From Bryoerythrophyllum caledonicum (Eukaryota > Streptophyta > Bryopsida > Pottiales > Pottiaceae), in assembly GCA_963971425.1 (NCBI GenBank), contig OZ020515.1, positions 10,556,291-10,620,290 on the forward strand: a stretch of 64,000 nt of DNA, written 5' to 3'. Position numbers and translations under genes: made by a program. The notes beneath the pieces are model-generated. The model saw only the letters and a list, made by a program, of their open reading frames with translations. It was not told the origin of the DNA and did not search any database. Positions 52,866 through 64,000 of this stretch are shown piece after piece. Position 1 is the first letter of the stretch. Every line of letters begins with the position of its first letter.

Positions 52866-55446
52866 TGTAACCACAAATTCACCACCCTTAATTTCGTTAT
52901 GTAGTCAAGTGATGAAGTTGAGATTACATTGTCTTGCTATTATCACCCTTGGCTCCTCATTGGAAAGATACAACACTAATTCGTACTTATGACTTACTAT
53001 AAGTAAATAACCTCCCACAACCTACCCCAATCCCTCTATCTTGATGGTACAGTACACAATTACTTAATATTCAGGAGTTCAATGAATTACGACCAACCCA
53101 TTCCGTCTTGTATGTAGTTGCTGCCCCATGCCACTATATGGAGTTGACTTATGGTCACCGTGGCAGAGTTGACGTCCCTGATTCCTTTACTGGATTGTAA
53201 AGTCCCTGTAATCTTCAATAGTTTCTGGCGTGATTCCTTTGTTTTACATAATTTATTTATTTTTTGTTCTCTGGTTGTTTTTGTTCTCCCTCCTTGCAAG
53301 GTTATGGTGATGTTTCCTAGACAATACTAGTGCGATACTCTAGATTTACACCAGCTTGACACCCACACAAGAACTCAGTTCCATACATCCAACCGGTTCC
53401 ACAGTTTTCAAATTTCCAAGACATCGGTTCGGCATTTAACAATTAGTACCACAACCAGGACCGAGAAAGAAGACGATTGATGCGGTGAAACCCTAAATCC
53501 GAGCACAATGCTCTGCAGCTAGAAATTCCGACAAGAGTATGACGATTGCAAGGAGTTGCTTGTGCAAGATCCCATTGCAGCTGCCGCTACAGCCGTTCTC
53601 TCTCTACCGCCGCAGTTGGACGTTCCCTTCACGCGGACGCTCCAATTCCTCACACAGACACACACCTCGCCGGCGCCGCACTTCTGAGCACTCACACAAA
53701 ACCCCACGCTGACGCCCACCGATCCACCGCAAGCCGCTCGCACAGGCAGCCGCCCGTCCTCGCTTCAGTGCCCCGATCTCATCAACCGCCGAGCCCCACA
53801 ACAACAGGGTTCGCTCCTCCTACGACCACCCTACAATCGTCACATCCGCTCCGTCCTGGACCCTCCCGACCCTGCAAGCACAGAGACGCGCACCCACGCT
53901 GCGCCGGGACCCAGCCCACCATGAATCCACTTCCAACTGCTCTCGTCCTCCGACCTCACAAATCCTACTGATCACCTCCCTCGGACTTCCAGCGCGCCCC
54001 GCACATCTTGCGCGCAACCGCTCCGTCGCCAAGTCGCAAGCCGAGCTCTCACGAACACCCCTGCGTGACTGCAGCGCCGCAACAGCACACTATCTCGATT
54101 ACGTCCCCCGCTCACAACCAGACTCTTACTTCGTCCCCCACCAATGCTCACTCCCTGCTCTCGCTACAGAACCGAACACTGCGCGTACCAAAAGACACAC
54201 GCACTTTTCCTCTGCCCTCACACGCCGCTCTTCCTTTCACGAACTCACATACCCCTCACTATCACTGCCGCCTCGACGGAACAACCCAATGCCTCGCACA
54301 GACTCTCAACGAACACAAAATCCCTCAAAACCCCACAAACCCCACAACCTACCGTACCCCAACCCGAACACCCACACATAAATCCTCACACGAGACCAAC
54401 CTCCTGCCCACTCTATGCAACAACAACCCTCACTCATACCCCGGCCACACACACGCACAATACCGAGCCCCACAATCCTTCTCCCATCCTCCCAGATGCA
54501 CAGAACCCGCTGGCCCCTCACACAAACCGACGCCCATTACTCACGCACACCCCCATTGACTGCCCTCTAACTTCAGAGCTCTCTCTCCGCAGACACGAAC
54601 AATCCCCCTCTCCCACCGCAGCCATCACTCGCGCTGCTGGCCGCCGCGCTCCCTGTTCCGATTGCACCTCGGCCCTCCTCGCCCTCTGCCGCGCCTTCCG
54701 CCCACGAATTCCTGGCATCCCACGATCCCTGCATTCGCCGAGGCGATCGTGCGTCTCCTCACATTCGCGCGCTACGATTATAGCTGGCTCCAACGTACCT
54801 CTTCCAAACTTAGGTACCGCCATCGTCTATTCTGCGCCCCCCCTGTTGCTCCTTCTTCCACCAGCTCATCTTCCTCTTTTTCTTTCTTTTCCATTTCTTT
54901 TTCTTTCTTTTCTCCCTTTTTCTTTTCTTTCTTTTTCTTTCTTTTCTCCCTTTTTCTTTTCTTTCTTTTTCTTTCTTTTCTCCTTTTTCTTTTCTTTCTT
55001 TTTCTTTCTTTTCTCCTTTTTTCTTTTCTTTCTTTTCTTCTACTTCTAGTTCTTCTACTTCTCTTTCTGCTACTTCTAATTTTCTTCGTGAGGTCTAATC
55101 ACCTCTAAACTCTAACACCTCTCCAACTTTTCTTCCACGATTCTACTTAATCTCCTAAAATTTGGTCATCCAACCACTATCAATCACTATGTCTTCGTAC
55201 CCACTTTGGTGAGCCACAACCTAAATAAGTAATGAAATACTACTAAAGGGCCCCAGAAATCCCTATATCTTTTTCTCCTAGCATCTAAAGTTGTCCCTAA
55301 TCACCCGAACACCTTTCCAATAATTTGGAGACGGATTCGGGTTTGTTTACACCATCATCAGCGTGTCCATGCTAGTTTCTGACTAATCTACCACAAATTT
55401 ACTAGTTTAACATAAATTTAAATGTGACCCTGAAATTGGGCTCACA
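52866..55446 (-). repeat. 3' LTR of the second gypsy element (inner limit uncertain)
   Basis: The outer limit 52866 is fixed by comparison with 62499. The inner limit 55446 is only a proposal: it gives TG...CA termini, and is followed by taattggcgaccatcagggg, which looks like a primer site read on the plus strand. No polypurine tract is seen at that point on the minus strand. Ser/Pro/Thr-rich frames in 53500-54850 are compositional (C-rich strand). Confidence 0.6.
54855..55050 (+). repeat. Long polypyrimidine tract (CTTTTTCTTTCTTTTC)n
   Basis: Almost 190 bases of T and C with an irregular ctttcttttt period. On the minus strand, the sense of the element, it is a polypurine tract. Phe/Ser-rich frames across it are artefacts. 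Confidence 0.9.
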
Positions 55447-55683
55447 TAATTGGCGACCATCAGGGGACGAATTTAGAAATTCTTGCTATTACCCTTCATA
55501 TTCTGTGTGTAATTAAGTGTTTACAAACACCCTATCGTAATCAAGCGTCGAGGGTAACCAGGTTCAAAAGATTTGGAGAAGGATCCGCTAACACGTGGGA
55601 ATATCTTCTCGGTATCCGCCCTAAGACAATTTTCCTGCTGTGTCACTAGCTCATTTACGGATAGTACCGGTCTATGCTACCAT

Positions 55684-55780
55684 GGGATTCGAACCCGGGT
55701 CATTCCAGACCTATATAACAGTCTCTAGTTGCGTCTCGCATCCACAAGCGGATGTCTTACACCTATGTGCCAGGCATATA
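55684..55780 (-). ncRNA. tRNA-like / SINE-like sequence with A and B boxes
   Basis: On the minus strand TGGCACATAGG (55762-55772) fits the pol III A box, and GGGTTCGAATCCC (55684-55696) the B box. They are about 70 bases apart, compatible with a tRNA with long variable arm or a tRNA-derived SINE head. It lies just after the pol stop of the second gypsy element. The full cloverleaf was not established. Confidence 0.4.
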
Positions 55781-55828
55781 TAAGGCCGATGGCCATTTTG
55801 AAAACCGCATCTGTGACCAGTCCCACGT

Positions 55829-58800
55829 CTAGGTTCGGTATTCTTTGCACCTACTTCCTGACGTCCTCGTTGGAAAACGTTGACCATTCAAGGTTTCCAA
55901 TTGGACTGAGTTGTTTATAAACACCTCGGTCACCAAGTACGGACCTAGCCAGACGGAGTCAAATTTCCTAGGAAAATCTACCTTCCGAGCATCTTGCAAA
56001 TGTACGAGCATTCCAGGTATCAAAACTCGGATCTTATGGCTCTTGTCAAACAACACCTTCCTCCTTCTCTGAATTGCCTCCAAATGTTGGGTGCTGCGTT
56101 GCCGGCCCTCATCCAACGCCTCCAAGTTGAACAATCGCGCCTTCAGTGATTGTTGGTCTGTCAACCTCGCATCTATTGCAATTCGCAACGAAGGTACCTC
56201 AAACTCAATTGGAAGCACCGCCTCCACGCCATACACTAGTGAGAAAGGTGTCGCTTTAGTGGTGACTTTGTATGTAGTCCAATATGCCCACAAGGCAGCT
56301 GACAATTTGACATCCCAGGCTCGTTTGGAATCACGCATAGTCTTCCGCAAAATAGTACCAAGAGTTTGATTGACTCTCTCCGTCTGACCGTTGGTTTGCG
56401 GGTGGTACGGGGTAGTTTTCCTGTGATCAATTTGAAACCTCTCCGTCATGGCGGCGATGACGTCATTTAAAAAATGAGACCCCCTATCACTCACTAAAAT
56501 CTTTGGAACTCTAAATCGTGTGATCACGTTCTCGAACAAAAATGCTGTTGCATTCTTGGCATCATTGGAGCGCACGGCCTTTGCCTCCGCCCACTTGGTA
56601 AGATATTCCGTGGCGACTATAATGTAAGCCATACCACAAGATGAATGGGGGTGAATTTCCCCCACATAATCGATCCCCCATTTTTCGAAGGGAACTAGGG
56701 GTAAGGAAATATGCAACGGAAGTTGCATGTGTAGATCGTTTCTAGCGAAACGTTCGCAAGCATCACACTTTCTCACATATTTGTGAGCATCTTGAAAGAG
56801 TGTTGGCCAAAAATAGCTAGCACGCAAAACCTTTTGGCGCGTCAATTGACCCGAAAAATGTCCTCCACAGGCGCTGTCATGACACGCGGAGAGAATCGAC
56901 TCTACCTCTTCCTCTACAACGCAACGCCTCATAATCCCATCTAATCCCCGCCTGTAAAGCCGGTTCCCCAACACCACGAATCGCCTGCTATTCACACGAA
57001 TCTTTCTCCATTCCTCCTTGGACATTTCCGGAGGAAATTGTTGAGTTGTCAGGAAATCTACTATCCCCGCATACCATAGAGGTCGTGCCGTGACTAGGAA
57101 AAGGGTCTCATCAACTAAATTGTCATCCATAGGCAAGGTCTTTGTTCCCTCTAACAACCTCGATAGATGATCTGCCTGTTTGTGTGCGGACCCCGGCTTG
57201 TACTCGACAGTGTAATCAAATTCTTGAAGAAGCAATACCCACCTTGCTAGTCTTCCGCTCAACTCTGGCTTGTTAACCAAATACTTTATCGCCATATGGT
57301 CGACATAGAAAACTACTTGGTGGCTCAAAAGATAGTGTCTAAACTTCTTCACGGAAAAAACCATCACAAGACATTCTCGCTCTGTGGTCGAGTAATTCTT
57401 TTCCGCGTGATTTAATTGCCTACTAGCGTAGGCGATAGGAAAATCACGACTCGGGGATTGCCCCTCGACTGGCTGGCAGAGAACACTGCCCACTGCTAGC
57501 GCACTAGCGTCACAATATACGTGGAAGGCCATTCCCCACCGTGGTGGTTGCAACACCGGATACGTACTCAACTTCTCTTTCAAAAGCCCAAAAGCTACTT
57601 CACATGCCCGAGTCCACTCGAACTTGGTGTATTTTTGCTGCAACTTGGTAATGGAGAGGGCGATTGTCGCGTAATTCGGTATGAGCTCACGATACCATCC
57701 CGTATGGCCTAGTACCCGCTGCACCTCCTTCACATTTGTTGGAGGTTTGAGGTTGGTAATAACCTTCACTTTCTCCGGTTCTGGTTCCCGCCCCGCTTTA
57801 CTCACCACGTAATCTAACAAAACTCCCCTACTCACCGCCAGGTAGGTTTTCTCAGGGTTCAACGACATTCGAGACCGTCTACATCGCTCAAGACTCTCCC
57901 TTACAAACCCCAAATGGTTTTCTATCTCTGATTGCGTACTAAAGTCGTCGATAAAGACGGTCATAGATTTGTACAACAAATCCGAGAATATGGACATGAC
58001 CAATCGTTGGAAGGTCGCCGGGGCGTTACATAGCCCAAATGGCATGACATGCCACACAAATGTCCCCCATGGCGTTGTAAACGCCGTTTTGTGTCGGTCC
58101 ACCAATGCAATGGAAACTTGATTATACCCTGAGTAGCCATCCATGAAAGTATAACGTTCGTGGCTTGCTACCTCCTCCAAAATACTAGTGATAAATGGAA
58201 GAGGAAAATGGTCTTTTTGTGTAGCGCTATTCAATTTCCTGTAGTCCACACAAACCCTCAACTTTCTGTTTTTTTTCTTCACCAACACCATGGGTGATAC
58301 CCAATCGGTAATCTCTACTGGTTGAATAAATTTTGCCTGTATTAATTTCTCCAACTCTGCCTTGACCATTAGTTGGAGTTGGGGATTCATTCGTCGCTCT
58401 TTTTGCCTTATGGCGAATGCGCCAGGCATCAAGGGAATCTTGTGCTCCACTACGTTGGCTGGAATACCCTTAAGCTCAGTATATGACCAAGCAAATACAT
58501 CGCGATACTCCCTCACCAGGGCACTGTAGGCCTCAACCTCTTCCGTACTTAGAGAACTTCCCATCTTCATCTGGCGTGGTTGCTCTCTCTCAAACTCCAC
58601 CGTCACATGTGTCCAATCTTCCATCACCACGTGGGATTGTTCATTGCTATCTCTATACCAGCTTGAAGGCACATTGGGATAACTGGATACATCTTCTCCC
58701 ACGGTAATGCCAGAAGAGTTAGTTTTAAATTTCAATGATCCACCTAAAGGTTCATTCTCCTCCAACACTTCCAATCCTTCGAGAATCTCTCCTTCTATGA

Positions 58801-61800
58801 TATGGACATCTATATCGATCAAAGGTGTTAGCCCATCACTTATCTCCATATCAACGAAGTTCACACCCAATTCAAAATCCGATGAGGAATTGGGATTCTC
58901 CTGCAACCACCTGGCATACTTTCCATTGTCTGAACACTGGTAGAGGTTTGGTCCTTGGCACGTCAGGCCCTGGACTTCAGCCTCAAATGTCATTCCATCT
59001 ATTTTCAACGGTTTGTCTTCTTCAGCAGAATTAGCCCCAGTTATCTCCAGATCTAACAGTGGTTTGATCCTGACCTTGGTCTGATTCTCATAAGGCCCAT
59101 ATACCATGGAAGGCTTATCACCACCCCACATGATGGTGGCATTTGCCATCCTCAAACACGGGCGACCCAACAGAAGTGGAAATGATTCCTTGGCCGTGTG
59201 CATCCGAATCACATGGAAAGTAACTAAGTATTCTTCACCCCCAGTATTGATTTTACAATTTGTAATTTGACCTAAAGGCTTGGCAGGGCTTTGGTCTGCC
59301 ATGTTTAACACGAACGGTGAAGGACCTGTTAAATTCAAACCCAACTTCTCCATTGTATGGAGCGGCATTATATTAAGCCCACTTCCTCCGTCAATGAGTA
59401 CATTAGGAATCACTTTATCCACAATTGAGACCTCGATTTCTACTGCCTTTACATCCATAGGTCGAGTAGCGGCATGTATCCTAGCTACCCTCTTCTTCCT
59501 AGATTTCCTTCTTCTTTTCACACCTGGTAATTTCTCCTTAAAACTCTTCCTCATCAGGGGAGATATTTCTAGCAATTGAGCCAAGGTGATGTCAGCTTTT
59601 ACCCTCCGAAGATCCCTCCAGAGATCGTATTTATGATTTGGGGCCAAGTCTCCTTGATCCAGTATTCCAAACTCATCGAATGGAATTCCCGGGCCCTCCC
59701 AATTGTCCCCTCTCAACCCATTTTCAAGGTCAGAGCCTTCTAGTGAGCCATCTATATCATTGACAACTTCCACCTCTTTGGTGATTCTCGCTGCCTCCTT
59801 AGCAGCCTCATCTAAGGCGGGTAAATCTAAAGAATCTGTTGAATCGCTACTTTCATCCTCTTCTTGAACAAGAGGTAAGGTGTGAGTGTGGGACCTCGTA
59901 ATAACTGCCAAGGTTGCATTCTCGTGGACTCCACCACCACTTTTCTTCAACTTGTGAGTCACTAGATGAGAAGGGGACTCGTGCTCCTCGATTATTACGG
60001 TAGAGTTACTCTGAGATGGCGGTGGACCAGTCATTAGCACTTCTTCCGCAACTCTGACATCTTGGTTAGCAACTGGACCATGCCTTGGATTAGGGTTGTT
60101 TTGATTCCCTCCTCGTTGATTGTGACCCACTGGAATATATCCCCGCTGAGTCTGCAGCCCATCCGGGGCTTGGTGATTCTGTCTTGACTCTTCATAGTTG
60201 TAATACAAGTTAGGGGGTCTCAATCCCCTCTGCTCATCCCCATTCATCCTCCTTTGCCCTTGCACATTGTTTCGAGCATTTTGTTGGACGTTGATCACAG
60301 GTGGAGGCATTTGGATTACCTTGTCAGGTTGTCTGCAATCTTCAGTGGGGTGGTTACCACCACAATTTCCGCATATCCATGGTTGTCCCTCCGACCAACA
60401 CTGACCAGGTTCGTGCCATCTCCCACAAAACTCATGAAGCTCCTTCCTTGGTCTTCCACCTCCTCCATAACCGTAAGAACCCCCTTGTCGAGGTGGGGGA
60501 TTTCTATCCCTGCCATAGCCTGGTGGGGGTTGGTAACGTTGAGGATTGGGTCTCCTTTGTGGCTCTTGTGCGCAGAACGGCGCCGAATGTCCATTTTGGC
60601 CACAGGTGGTGCACCAAATGCCAGAATTATGATTGCCTGACTCTATGCCTGGAGGTGGAGCATTCTGGTTTTGATTTTTTACCATGAAGGTCATTTGTTC
60701 CGATAGGGCTTGAATTTGTTTCATCACTGCGTCCTGAAAACCTTCCTGTCCAGCTTGTAACTTCTTCTCCAATTCCTCCACTCTCTTCTCCAATCGTGGT
60801 TCAGGTAATGCCAATAAGGGAATGGGAGCCTGGGTTGCCAGTGGCACTATGTCATGATGAAATGAGCTGCTAGGACCAGGGTTGGACATCTGGGAGGGAT
60901 TGGGACCCACATCGAGGACCACAGGTTTAAGGGGCACAAACCCAGGTATCGACTCATCCTCCTTCCTCCACAACCTCTCGTAGTTTCGTTCAATCACATC
61001 CACCGCCCTAGCCGCCGCCTTAGCTTTGTCTAAAGATGTTGGATTCCTCTCCAACACACTCTTAATGGTAGAGCGGTTGAAGAATCCTTTGATAAAGAAT
61101 TGCTTGAGGGTATCGTTATTCAGCATACCCCCCACGAATCTCATACACACCAACTCAAACCTCCGAATGTAAGTGGCCATCTCATCCTCTCGTTCTTGCT
61201 TCACTGCTGCCAAGGCTCGAAGGGCTATACTTTGCCCCACTTCCGGCCTAAAGTGGTTGAGGAAAGCTACCTGGAGTTGATTCCAATTCACGAAGTGACC
61301 CTCTTCATGATCTCAATACCAGTTGTAGGCCTCTCCATGAAGGGTAGTAGGAAACCAAACTAAGTAATATCCCTCATTTGTAATGAGTGAGATGGTCAGG
61401 GTCTCGATGTACCTCTCCATATGTAGGGAAGGATCCTCGTCCTTCGAACCATAGAATCTAGGAAGATTGGCTGGAATATTGGTTGCCAACAATCCTTGGG
61501 GTACTACGATTGGCAACCCTCGAGGCCTAACTAAAGGGTCAATGGGTGGAGGTCCCCCGTCCATTTCATGAAAAACTACTTCTACTGTGGGCTCGAATCT
61601 TGAGGGTCCTCCGGTGGCTACACAGTCTTCAAGGTCTATAGTCTCAAAGGTGTCTTGTTCGGTGTCCTCTAACCTTACTTCCTCTAACCTCGTCACACCA
61701 TCTTGAGCTCCATCACTACCTTCAGATACTAACACCTCGTCAAGTCTCCTCTTCGTAACCCCCCCAGTGGATTCCTCTGAAGTGTCACTACTTGAAGGTG

Positions 61801-61909
61801 ACTTTCGCGGAATCTCCCTTCTACTACCCACCGCCTTACTCAACCGTTTTCCCACACGCTCCAGGCCTTGGCTCAAGTCAGGTTTGCTAGTTCTAGTTCG
61901 TGGAAACAT
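55829..61909 (-). pseudogene. Gag-Pol polyprotein of the second gypsy element, one in-frame stop
   Basis: A single frame of 2027 codons runs from ATG at 61909 to the stop at 55829, interrupted only by TGA at 61313-61315 inside the Gag domain (after AYNWY). After it, from the ATG at 61291 (1820 residues): Gag continues with HFRPEVGQ, CCHC knuckles (CTTCGQNGHSAPFC, CGNCGGNHPTEDC), protease near 632 (VLIDGGSGLNIM), RT with FIDDF near 1110, RNase H near 1258 (YCDASAL), and integrase HHCC from ~1470. The DDE residues are in GIDYVG (~1540), SDRGSHFL (~1603) and TERVNQ (~1638). No chromodomain. Everything but that stop looks intact. Gag and Pol are fused, unlike the 14-kb element. The stop could come from a CGA codon by C-to-T change (inference). 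Confidence 0.9.
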
Positions 61910-62474
61910 CTAAACGTCCTCGCATCACACCTCACTCCACATCCATTATCTTAACTAATTCTTCTTTGGGTTTCCCCTATTTAGTGTCCACCCCAATGGG
62001 TAGTAACGAATACCACAATATCGGTGTTGTGCGGACGGCGCTTCCGTGCAACTGACCCCCGATATTGTATACGATACAAGACTCTTATGAAGGGCTGACC
62101 CAAGAGTTGGATTGGATTTATATGGACCTTGCCACCGCGGCCAAGGTGCCACTACCAATCCCAAGGCCCAGGCATAACCTCCTATAAGAGAAACGACAAA
62201 AACAAGTACACAATGGTTTTATGGTGTGACACACGTGAGAAAGTGGAAGGAAAAATACCTCACGCATCTCCCGCCACCCTGCCACTTCGTTAGTATTCCA
62301 AACCGTTCTATTCGTTCCTACCTATGGCTTCCCTTAAGTCCTAATGCCATAAGTGGAGTTTAGCCATAACCTTTGCCGCGCTCCTTCCAACCTCGACCCC
62401 ACCTCCTTCCTAGGGCACCTACTAATCACAACATTCAATGCACTCAACAAGGTCAAAACCGTGCCTCAAGGATA
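61910..62474 (-). other. Leader between primer site and gag of the second gypsy element
   Basis: About 565 bases with no frame of interest. The 69-codon frame at 61955-62164 has no family resemblance. Confidence 0.45.
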
Positions 62475-62498
62475 GTCTCCCGGCGGACGCACAATTTA
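62475..62498 (-). other. Putative primer binding site of the second gypsy element
   Basis: Minus strand, directly after the 5' LTR end (GGTTACA): taaattgtgcgtccgccggg. The position is right for a primer site but the usual TGG start is TGT here, and I cannot name the tRNA. Confidence 0.4.
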
Positions 62499-64000
62499 TG
62501 TAACCACAAATTCACCACCCTTAATTTCGTTATGTAGTCAAGTGATGAAGTTGAGATTACATTGTCTTGCTATTATCACCCTTGGCTCCTCATTGGAAAG
62601 ATACAACACTAATTCGTACTTATGACTTACTATAAGTAAATAACCTCCCACAACCTACCCCAATCCCTCTATCTTGATGGTACAGTACACAATTACTTAA
62701 TATTCAGGAGTTCAATGAATTACGACCAACCCATTCCGTCTTGTATGTAGTTGCTGCCCCATGCCACTATATGGAGTTGACTTATGGTCACCGTGGCAGA
62801 GTTGACGTCCCTGATTCCTTTACTGGATTGTAAAGTCCCTGTAATCTTCAATAGTTTCTGGCGTGATTCCTTTGTTTTACATAATTTATTTATTTTTTGT
62901 TCTCTGGTTGTTTTTGTTCTCCCTCCTTGCAAGGTTATGGTGATGTTTCCTAGACAATACTAGTGCGATACTCTAGATTTACACCAGCTTGACACCCACA
63001 CAAGAACTCAGTTCCATACATCCAACCGGTTCCACAGTTTTCAAATTTCCAAGACATCGGTTCGGCATTTAACAATTAGTACCACAACCAGGACCGAGAA
63101 AGAAGACGATTGATGCGGTGAAACCCTAAATCCGAGCACAATGCTCTGCAGCTAGAAATTCCGACAAGAGTATGACGATTGCAAGGAGTTGCTTGTGCAA
63201 GATCCCATTGCAGCTGCCGCTACAGCCGTTCTCTCTCTACCGCCGCAGTTGGACGTTCCCTTCACGCGGACGCTCCAATTCCTCACACAGACACACACCT
63301 CGCCGGCGCCGCACTTCTGAGCACTCACACAAAACCCCACGCTGACGCCCACCGATCCACCGCAAGCCGCTCGCACAGGCAGCCGCCCGTCCTCGCTTCA
63401 GTGCCCCGATCTCATCAACCGCCGAGCCCCACAACAACAGGGTTCGCTCCTCCTACGACCACCCTACAATCGTCACATCCGCTCCGTCCTGGACCCTCCC
63501 GACCCTGCAAGCACAGAGACGCGCACCCACGCTGCGCCGGGACCCAGCCCACCATGAATCCACTTCCAACTGCTCTCGTCCTCCGACCTCACAAATCCTA
63601 CTGATCACCTCCCTCGGACTTCCAGCGCGCCCCGCACATCTTGCGCGCAACCGCTCCGTCGCCAAGTCGCAAGCCGAGCTCTCACGAACACCCCTGCGTG
63701 ACTGCAGCGCCGCAACAGCACACTATCTCGATTACGTCCCCCGCTCACAACCAGACTCTTACTTCGTCCCCCACCAATGCTCACTCCCTGCTCTCGCTAC
63801 AGAACCGAACACTGCGCGTACCAAAAGACACACGCACTTTTCCTCTGCCCTCACACGCCGCTCTTCCTTTCACGAACTCACATACCCCTCACTATCACTG
63901 CCGCCTCGACGGAACAACCCAATGCCTCGCACAGACTCTCAACGAACACAAAATCCCTCAAAACCCCACAAACCCCACAACCTACCGTACCCCAACCCGA
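62499..64000 (-). repeat. 5' LTR of the second gypsy element, cut by window end
   Basis: It corresponds to 52866-54367 without a difference that I noticed. The element's upstream flank and target duplication are outside the window. Confidence 0.88.

Larger units (their letters stand above)
52866..64000 (-). mobile_element. Second Ty3/gypsy LTR retrotransposon, minus strand, right end off window
   Basis: Direct repeats start at 52866 and 62499 (TGTAACCACAAATTC; offset 9633). Between them is one long minus-strand gag-pol frame (61909 to 55829). The right LTR is cut by the window end after 1502 bp, all of which looks identical to the left copy, including the ORF-like stretches. The insertion is therefore recent, and it sits in a decayed pogo-like element. 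It is a different lineage from the 14-kb element: little CCGGGA, no LTR ORF of comparable quality. Confidence 0.92.

Noticed and set aside
53546..55049. Ser/Thr/Pro-rich frames of 141, 183 and 301 codons
   Set aside because: They follow the C-rich strand bias of the LTR and run into the polypyrimidine tract; no domain or codon signal. The copies at 63179 are LTR duplicates.

Overview
The window is nuclear DNA from a green land plant. The evidence is a spliced gene of the plant-only FAP (chalcone-isomerase-fold) family, a secreted protein of the plant self-incompatibility S1 family, a BipA/TypA GTPase with an organelle-type presequence, a telo-box (AAACCCTAA) in the promoter region between two genes, and plant-style LTR retrotransposons with a tRNA-Asp primer site. 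I cannot name the species. The Tc1-type DD34E transposons are unusual for a flowering plant and hint at an early-diverging lineage (bryophyte, lycophyte, fern or gymnosperm), but that is inference.

Layout. 1-23,030 is a nested transposon block: an old Tc1-like element (A, 610-18,398) was split by a very young 14-kb Ty3/gypsy element (3,062-17,110; target duplication GTCTA; two 3.8-kb LTRs that each carry the same intact 211-codon ORF). A second Tc1 element (B, 18,401-20,119, intact transposase) and a third (C, 20,122-22,900) follow, each abutting the next across one shared TA. 23,030-27,600 is AT-rich with one ~290-bp tandem repeat. 27,600-34,800 is the only host gene island: S1-like secreted protein (+), BipA (-), FAP-like protein (+, five exons). 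34,800-52,865 is again transposon-derived: several copies of a TTAA/CCCC-ended repeat family, small MITEs, and a 7.1-kb PIF/Harbinger element (39,817-46,900) whose transposase gene is interrupted by an apparently complete pogo-like element (40,437-44,067). A second, decayed pogo-like relative (from 51,237) is cut by another large Ty3/gypsy element on the minus strand (52,866 to beyond the window).

The host genes are not an operon and no shared pathway is evident. BipA and FAP are divergent and share a ~0.9-kb intergenic promoter region. The most interesting points are in the 14-kb gypsy element: an ORF inside the LTR, gag and pol in the same frame separated by one UGA followed by C, and a strong frame-independent excess of the CCGGGA motif. 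Next are the head-to-tail Tc1 trio with very long TIRs built from ~180-bp subrepeats, and the TTAA-flanked repeat family, which has piggyBac-like ends.
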